64,000 nucleotides of DNA from Liolophura sinensis (lineage: Eukaryota > Mollusca > Polyplacophora > Chitonida > Chitonidae): NCBI RefSeq assembly GCF_032854445.1, contig NC_088306.1, positions 4,462,373 through 4,526,372 on the forward strand, read 5' to 3'. The notes under the pieces are model-generated. The model was not told where the DNA came from and searched no databases. It was given only the letters and a program-made list of their open reading frames with translations. Position numbers and translations under genes: made by a program. Of this stretch, positions 51,201 to 60,200 are shown piece after piece. Numbering within the stretch: the first letter of the stretch is position 1; each line of letters begins with the position of its first letter.

Positions 51201-54200
51201 CATGTAGTTCTAAATGAAGATGCATTCTACATGATGTAATATAGAAATCTGTGTGAGTCAAGTGGCAAAAAGCTCAATTGACATCACCTGTCCCAATATG
51301 GTAAGAAAACTCCAAAGTACAATCCAAAGTTTTAAATGCATTTTACTAGCTCAAAAAATATTCCAAAAAAATAAATCAAACTATTTTCCTGGACAATATT
51401 TGACATGCAATTCATGCTAGTATGTTCTTTGTCTCTAAAGTGATCTAGTCTATCAAAAGTTTTATACTGCATACACTTGTAAATCTGCGAAGGAAGTTCC
51501 ATACATAATGGCGTGTGGCGCAGACAGAGACGAGGTACCTACGTGTACATCTAATGACAGTAACCACCATTCACAGGCCGCCTTGTACACACAAGGAGTC
51601 TCTGTACAATGACTTGAGAGCTTCACACCAATGAGGTCCCTGTGAATTCAAATCCAGCTCATCCTCACTTCCTCTCAGGTCGTGTTTGTCTGGCAGCAAC
51701 CTACGGATTGTTGTGGGTAGAGTTTTCTCCACCATAATGCTGGCCACCATCACAGAAGTAAAGCATTCTTTAGAACGGTGTCAAAACACCCATCAAAACA
51801 AACAAGCAAGCGTGTACATGATTTTTCAATGTGAAAATGTCGAAAGTCCTCACCTCAAGATGTTTGACCATATTGACGACCTCTCTCGTGGAGTATGGGT
51901 AAGATATCAGACCCTGATCCGCCAAGTCCCGTAACTCTCCAAACGCCACTACTAGCTTCTCCAGGACATGCTCGGGAACATGTGGGCCGTACTGTCTCAG
52001 CATGGACATCTCAGACTCCATGTTCGGGTTGTCAATAGCATGGCAGCTGAAAATGTCTCCTGTAGACAAACCGTTTGAAATGAAAAGACAGATCGAAAAT
52101 CATTGCCATTTTTTCATAACCTTTGAGAAAGGAGTATATGTAAAATGCATACATATTTTCAGACTGGAAACTGATCAATTCAGTATAAATTTTGGGACTT
52201 TCTCAAATCATACAGAATGGATCTGTGACAACAAGAACAATACCAGATGAGATATTTCTGAAAGCCTGCTATATATTCACCAAAAGGTATTCACAGAGTG
52301 CTTTCTCACTGAAACATCGTGTCACAGACATCAAATACATGTATGACATCTCTTACAGATATACTATACTGACAACTACGTGTACATGTAGTCTACCAGT
52401 GCTTGCTCTTGCGCTTCAAAATATAAAGTCTGAGCTGTACTTGACAGCAGTTCAGCTGTGTTTAACAGCAGTTCAGCTGTTCAATCACTGACTAACCATT
52501 CAGCCATTAAGTGTGGCTATGGACTGGCTGGACACTTCACGGACTAACCATTCAGCCACCAAAGTGTGGCTATGGACAGGCTGGACACTTCACTGACTAA
52601 CCATTCAGCCACCAAAGTGTGGCTATGGACAGGCTGGACACTTCACGGGCTAACCATTCAGCCACCAAAGTGTGGCTATGGACATGCTGGACACTTCACA
52701 GACTAACCATTCAGCCACAAAAGTGTGTCTATGGACAGGCTGGACACTTCACTGACTAACATACAGCACCAAAGTGTTGTTACGGACAGGCTGGACACAT
52801 CACGGACTAAACATTCAGCATGGCTATACACCAGCTGGACACTTCACTGACTAATCATTCAGCCATCAAAGTGTGGCTATGGACTGCTGGACACTTCACG
52901 GACTCACCATTCAGCCACCAAAGTGTGGCTATGGACAGGTTGGACACTTCACGGACTAACCATTCAGCCACCAAAGTGTGGTTATGCACCAGCTGGACAC
53001 TTCACAGACTAACCATTCAGCCACAAAGTGTGGCTATTGACCGGATGGACACTTCACTGACTAACCATTCAGCCACCAAAGTGTGGCTATGGACAGGCTG
53101 GACACTTCACTGACTAACCATTCAGCCACCAAAGTGTGGCTATGGACAGGCTGGACACTTCACGGGCTAACCATTCAGCCACCAAAGTGTGGCTATGGAT
53201 CGGCTGGACACTTCACAGACTAACCATTCAGCCACCAAAGTATGGCTATGGACAGGCTGGACACTTCACGGGCTAACCATTCAGCCACCAAAGTGTGGCT
53301 ATGGATCGGCTGGACACTTCACAGACTAACCATTCAGCCACCAAAGTATGGCTATGGACAGGCTGGACACTTCATGGACTAACCATTCAGCCACCAAAGT
53401 GTGGCTATGGACAGGCTGGACACATCACAGACTAAACATTCAGCATTGCTATGCACCAGCTGGACACTTCACAGACTAACCATTCAGCCACCAAAGTGTA
53501 GCTATGGACAGGCTGGACACTTCACTGACTAACCATTCAGCCACCAAAGTGTGGTTATGGACAGGCTGGGACACTTCACGGTCTAAACATTCAGCATGGC
53601 TATGCACCAGCTGGACACTTCACGGACTAACCATTCTGCCACCAAAGTGTGGCTATGGACAGGCTGGACACTTCACGAACTAACCATTCAGCCACCAAAG
53701 CGTGGCTATGGACTGGCTGGACACTTCACTGACTAACCATTCAGCCACCAAAGCGTGGCTATGGACTGGCTGGACACTTCACTGACTAACCATTCAGCCA
53801 CCAAAGTGTGGTTATGGACAGGCTGGACACTTCACATACTAACCATGCTCAATGGTTAGTATGTGAAGGTTAGAGACAAAAAATCAACCGCATATGACTT
53901 CATGTCACCTTGCGCTTAACCTCTTTGTAAATTTGACCATATGTGGGAAGGTCTGCCAGTAAGCTGTGGGTGGTCGTGGTTTCCCTGTGCTCCCTTCTTC
54001 TGTCATGCTGGCGACCATCGCATAAAGTGAAATATTCTTCAATACTGCATAAAACACCAATCAAATAAATAAACCTTTGTTAACAGAATAACACATGTTA
54101 AGAATTAGGAACTTATTTGACCCGCACTGACCCACAAGAAGCCACAGTTACTTTATAGAAAGCCTCAGCTAAACTTCAGGCCTCAGCTAAAACTTCATAC

Positions 54201-57200
54201 ATTTACATCCAACTTTACCCATAGCTCCAAAAAAGTCGTTTCCGAGAAAAGGAAATCCTGGTCTGTTGGCCAGAACCATCATTCTGAAATCTGGGTGGGT
54301 AACGATGACATTCTCTGAGCTCGGCAAACCAGACGAGGCTGACAACAACAACCAAATAAACAAAACATCGACATTTTTTGTCAGACTAATGTTTCCATGT
54401 AAAAAAGGAAAACCCCTGGCAATAATTTAAATATTACGATGAATAACCAACCATCGAATACATTTAGTTTTGTTTGATTGCCACTAAACACCATACTTTA
54501 ATGAGAATGTCTGACTGTAATACATGTACATGGACACACAGAAAGCAGATTAAGAAGATCAATGTGTGTATGATGTGCACACCTTATAATACAAAAAACG
54601 CTGGCTCTAAAATAGCTTGAAAAATAGTATTGAAATAATGAGATAGCTAGATCTCGTGACAATTCTACAGCCTTCATAAACAATGACACTAAATACATCA
54701 GTTGACGCAATCACACAATCTCTTCTTTATTTTAATACCTGTAACAATTCTTCGTCCATCAGCCAGGTGCATTTCTCCACACTCCACCTGCATTTTCACA
54801 CAGTCATGCTAGGAGGTGTTTACTGTCTTACCTGTAGCAATTCAGCGTCCCTCAGCCAGGTGCATCTCTCCACACTCCACCTGTGTTTCCAGTCATGCTG
54901 GGAGGTGTTTACTGTCTTACCTGTAACAATTCTGCGTCCCTCAGCAAAGTGCATCTCTCCACACTCCACCTGTGTTTCCACAGTCATGCTGGGAGAAGTT
55001 TACTGTCTTACCTGTAACAATTCTTCGTCCCTCAGCCAGGTGAATCTCTCCACACTCCACTTGTGTTTTCACACAGTCATGCTGGGAGAAGTTTACTGTC
55101 TTACCTGTAACAATTCTGCGTCCATCAGCCAGGTGCATCTCTCCATACTACACTTGTGTTTTCACACAGTCATGCTGGGAGAAGTTTACTGTCTTACCTG
55201 TAACAATTCTTCGTCCATCAGCCAGGTGCATCTCTCCACACTCCACCTGTGTTTTCACATAGTTATGCTGGGAGAAGTTTACTGTCTTACCTGTAACAAT
55301 TCTCCGTCCAACAGCCAGGTGCATCTCTCCAGACTCCACCAGTATTTCCAGTCATGCTGGGAGAAGTTTACTGTCTTACCTGTAACAATTCTCCGTCCAT
55401 CAGCCAGGTGCATCTCTCCAGACTCCACCAGGGTTTTCAGTATACAGGTGACATGCGTGGAGGCCTTGTCTGCCTCATCCACTACCAGGATGTGACCCAT
55501 CTTCACCGCTCTTACCTGCACACAACAACAGCTTGAGTTACCCTACAAACTTCTACACATATTCCACTATTTCCATGGTATATATCTTGGCTTGCTAATT
55601 AGGGGGATGTTATCTGAAGTGGATAAGTTATCTGATTATTGCTATGAAAATCATATATAAGGTAAAACTAAAAATATAGTTTATTGGTAAAATCTGTTGA
55701 GGATTTAAACTATTCAAGCAAAGCTCGAGCAAGCCAGGTGACGTTCTCGTGTTAATAAAACCAGAAACAATTTTAGAATGCGTAAAGTCCATTTGAATAT
55801 CTTATTCCATGGTCATCCGACAACAATGGGGCCACTGACATCACATGAGGTTTTTGCTATTCAACATTACACTGCTACATTTTATCATTCAAAAAGCACA
55901 CACATATAGATCTATGAATGTATTTGCTGATTTGACCTTGAAAGTTTTTCAGATGTGAAGTAAGTGATACACTCTGAGTCATGACAGAACATGGTAGAAT
56001 CTGATATTTTAACACATTTTTACCCAGTTAGGAAAAAAACAACAATAAAATCACACCAATTTTCCTGTAGAGCCTTTAATGGTTTTTCATGTGATATATA
56101 CTTCATTTTAGAGTGGTCTTTGCCTTTTATAAACATCTCCATAAGCAGATGAAGAATTAGAGGCCAGGTCTATTCAATCTGATGTCATGTTGTATCATGA
56201 TATTTTACAAAACTTCACATTTCCTGGATTCCAACAACTTTCCATCATAAACTTGCTGACAGAGCCATTTTAATTTCTGTTTTAAGATAGTTACTTTGCT
56301 GATCAATATAAATGCCGAAAGATTGAAGTATAGTGAAATACAAGCAACCTTTGGATAGTTGAAGGTTTCCTCCGTGTTCTGACCGGTTTCCTCCCACCAT
56401 AGTGATGGGTGCTGTCATATATTAAGTTAAATATTTTTGAGTACCCGATAAAAACACCAAACAAACAAACAAATAAATCAATAAATAGTGAAATACATGC
56501 AGTCATGTGAATAATATCATAAAGCTTAATGTGGTACAGTGCTTGGTCTCCTGTAAGTCAGACCGAGCTAATGCCAGCAGAATTATCTCCCTTTGCGGGA
56601 ACATACCAACAGTGAGTCCTTGTATATGATGATCCCATCCTGTACAGTCAGCTGTAAGTCAGACCAAGCTAATACCAGTATGATTATCTCCCTTTACGGG
56701 AACATACCAACGGTGAGTTCTTGTATATGATGATCCCACCCTGTACAGTCGGCTATAAGTCAGACCGAGCTAATGCCAGTAGGATTATCTCCCTTTACGG
56801 GAACATACCAACGGTGAGTCCTCGTATGTGATGATCCCACCCTGTACAGTCGGCTGCAAGTCAGACCGAGCTAACGCCAGCAGGATTATCTCCCTTTACG
56901 GGAACATACCAAGGGTGAGTCCTCGTATATGATGATCCCATCCTGTACAGTCGGCTGTAAGTCGGACCAAGCTAACACCAGTAGAATTATCTCCCTTTAT
57001 GGGACATACCACCGTGAGTCCTCGTATATGATGATCCCACCCTGTACAGTCGGCTGTAAGTCAGACCGAGCTAACGCCAGTAGGATTATCTCCCTTTACG
57101 GAACATACCAACAGTGAGTTCTCGTATATGATGATCCCATCCTGTACAGTCGGCTGTAAGTCAGACCGAGCTAACGCCAGTAGGATTATCTCCCTTTACG

Positions 57201-60200
57201 GGATCATACCAACGGTGATTTCTCGTATATGATGATCCATCCTGTACAGTCGGCTGTAAGTCAGACCAAGCTAACGCCAGTAGGATTATCTCCCTTTACG
57301 GGAACATACCAACGGTGAGTTCTCGTATATGATGATCCATCCTGTACAGTCAGCTGTAAGTCAGACCGAGCTAACGCCAGTAGGATTATCTCCCTTTACG
57401 GGAACATACCAACCGTGAGTCCTCGTACATGATGATCCCACCCTGTACAGTCGACTGTAAGTCAGACCGAGCTAACGCCAGTAGGATTATCTCCCTTTAC
57501 GGGAACATACCAACGGTGAGTCCTCGTATATGATGATCCCATCCTGTACAGTCGGCTGTAAGTTAGGACCGAGCTAACGCAGTACGATTATCTCCCTTTA
57601 CGGGAACATACCAACGGTGAGTTCTCGTATATGATGATCCCATTCTGTACAGTCAGCTGTAAGTCAGACCAAGCTATCACCAGTAGGATTATCTCCCTTT
57701 ACGGCAAACATACCAACCGTGAGTTTTCGTATATGATGATCCCACCCTGTACAGTCGGTGTAAGTCAGACCGAGCTAATGCCAGCAGGATTATCTCCCTT
57801 TACGGAACATACCAACGGTGAGTCCTCGTATATGATGATCCCACCCTGTACAGTCGACTGTAAGTCAGACCGAGCTAACGCCAGTACGATTATCTCCCTT
57901 TACGGGAACATACCAACGGTGAGTTCTCGTATATGATGATCCCATTCTGTACAGTCAGCTGTAAGTCAGACCAAGCTAGCACCAGTAGGATTATCTCCCT
58001 TTACGGCAAACATACCAACCGTGAGTTTTCGTATATGATGATCCCACCCTGTACAGTCGGTGTAAGTCAGACCGAGCTAATGCCAGTAGGATTATCTCCC
58101 TTTACGGAACATACCAACGGTGAGTCCTCGTATATGATGATCCCACCCTGTACAGTTGGCTGTAAGTCAGACCGAGCTAATGCCAGTAGAATTATCTCCC
58201 TTTACGGGAACATACCAACGGTGAGTCCTCGTATATGATGATCCCACCCTGTACAGTCGGCTGTAAGTCAGACCGAGCTAATGCCAGTAGAATTATCTCC
58301 CTTTACGGGAACATACCAACGGTGAGTCCTCGTATATGATGATCCCATCCTGTACAGTCGGCTGTAAGGTAAGCGTCTGAACAGTTGTGTCTCTGAAAAG
58401 ACAAGACAAAAACTGATTTGAAAAGCTGATTGCTGTTTCAATTAATTTTCATCATATGATACTGTAAATTTACATATCACCAAAGCATACAAATGGATAA
58501 ATGTTAACACTGAAATGTCATGACTCAAGAATTACATGTGTAATGTATGAAATCCAGCACCTTGTAGTTACTTGTAAAAAATTTTCAGTGGACTTTCACA
58601 AGAAAAATATTTATAGTATTCAACCTTCACTGCAGTATTCTATTTATTATTTATATTTTGACAATGTCAGGTGTTTGAACAAGTCTAATCAATACTTTTC
58701 GCTGTAGGCCTTCACCGACTTGTGTATGTATGTGACAGCGTAAACGATGTCTTTAATGACGTTGTCTCTTGTTGCTGACATGCGAATGTTAAAGTTGACA
58801 AAACCTGAATTGTGACATCATCTTATCGCAATGACAAGCTTCCTTTCTGAAGTCATGGCATTTATGTGTGAAATGTCAAAATGTATAAACAAAAAAAAAG
58901 TGATATCTAACTGAGTGAAATATCACTTTTATCAATGAAGGAAATCCTGACATTTCATCACTGCATAAATAATAACATTCTTTAATAACATTTCCTGCAC
59001 ATTTGTTTTTGAATTGGTTTTATTTGTTGTCTTCCATGTGTAGTGGTTTTTTTTTGAGCATCGCATTACTAACAGTTGCCACAAAACCACTCCCGTATTC
59101 ACCACTGATTACTAGCAAATTGTTTATTTTAAAGTAGTCACCTAGATTATTTCAAAACCAGTCGATTTTTTATTCAAAAAGTGAAACTTTTTTTAAAATT
59201 GTTCAAGGTAATTTTTGTTTCCAAAAATGGCAATTAATTCAAATTAGTTTCTACAGTGCCTGTTTGGAGTTCGAAATAAATAAATTATATATTAACATTC
59301 CCACATACATGTACTGTATGTAGCGATATACTTTTTCTGTAATTATATTATAGGTGTTGATAAACTTCTTACTATCTGATGAAAGACATTCAATACTTAT
59401 ACATGTATTAGCAGTGGCTCAGTTTTAAACAATATTCCCTACTTCTTTTTTGGAACTGGTATCAAGTTCCATAATTACATCTCTGTGTCCCCATGACAAG
59501 CACACGCCTGTGACAATGCAATGATATTCCCGTGGGCAATTCAGCAAGTCAAGGAATCTGTAGATGATTTTGTTCTAGCCCACAACCTGATTGCCCAACA
59601 GCAGTAGATGTTCCTCTAACCAGATCTTTGTTCATTTCATTCTTGCCCACAACCTGATTGCCCACCAGCAGTAGATGCTCCACTAACTAGATCTTTGTTT
59701 ATTTCATTCCTGCCCACAACCTGATTGCCCACCAGCAGCAAATGTTCCCCTAACCAGATCTTTGTTTATTTCTTTCTTGCCCACAACCTGATTGCCCACC
59801 AGCAGTAGATGTTCCTCTAATCAGATCCTTGTTTATTTCATTCTTGCCCACAACCTGATTGCCACCAGCAGTAAATGTTCCTCTAACCAGATCTTTGTTT
59901 ATATCTTTCTTGCGCGCAACCTGATTGTCCAACAGCAGTAGATGTTCCTCTAATCAGATCCTTGTTTATTTCATTCCTGCCCACAACCTGATTGCCCACC
60001 AGCAGCAGATGTTCCTCTAACCAGATCTTTGTTTATTTCTTTCTTGCCCACAACCTGATTGCCCACCAGCAGTAGATGTTCCCCTAATCAGATCCTTGTT
60101 TATTTCATTCTTGCCCACAACCTGATTGCCCACCAGCAGTAAATGTTCCTCTAACCAGATCTTTGTTTATATCTCTCTTGCCCACAACCTGATTGCCCAA

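Noticed and set aside
54683-55495. 270-codon plus-strand open frame
   Set aside because: Antisense of the exon w5 donor array.
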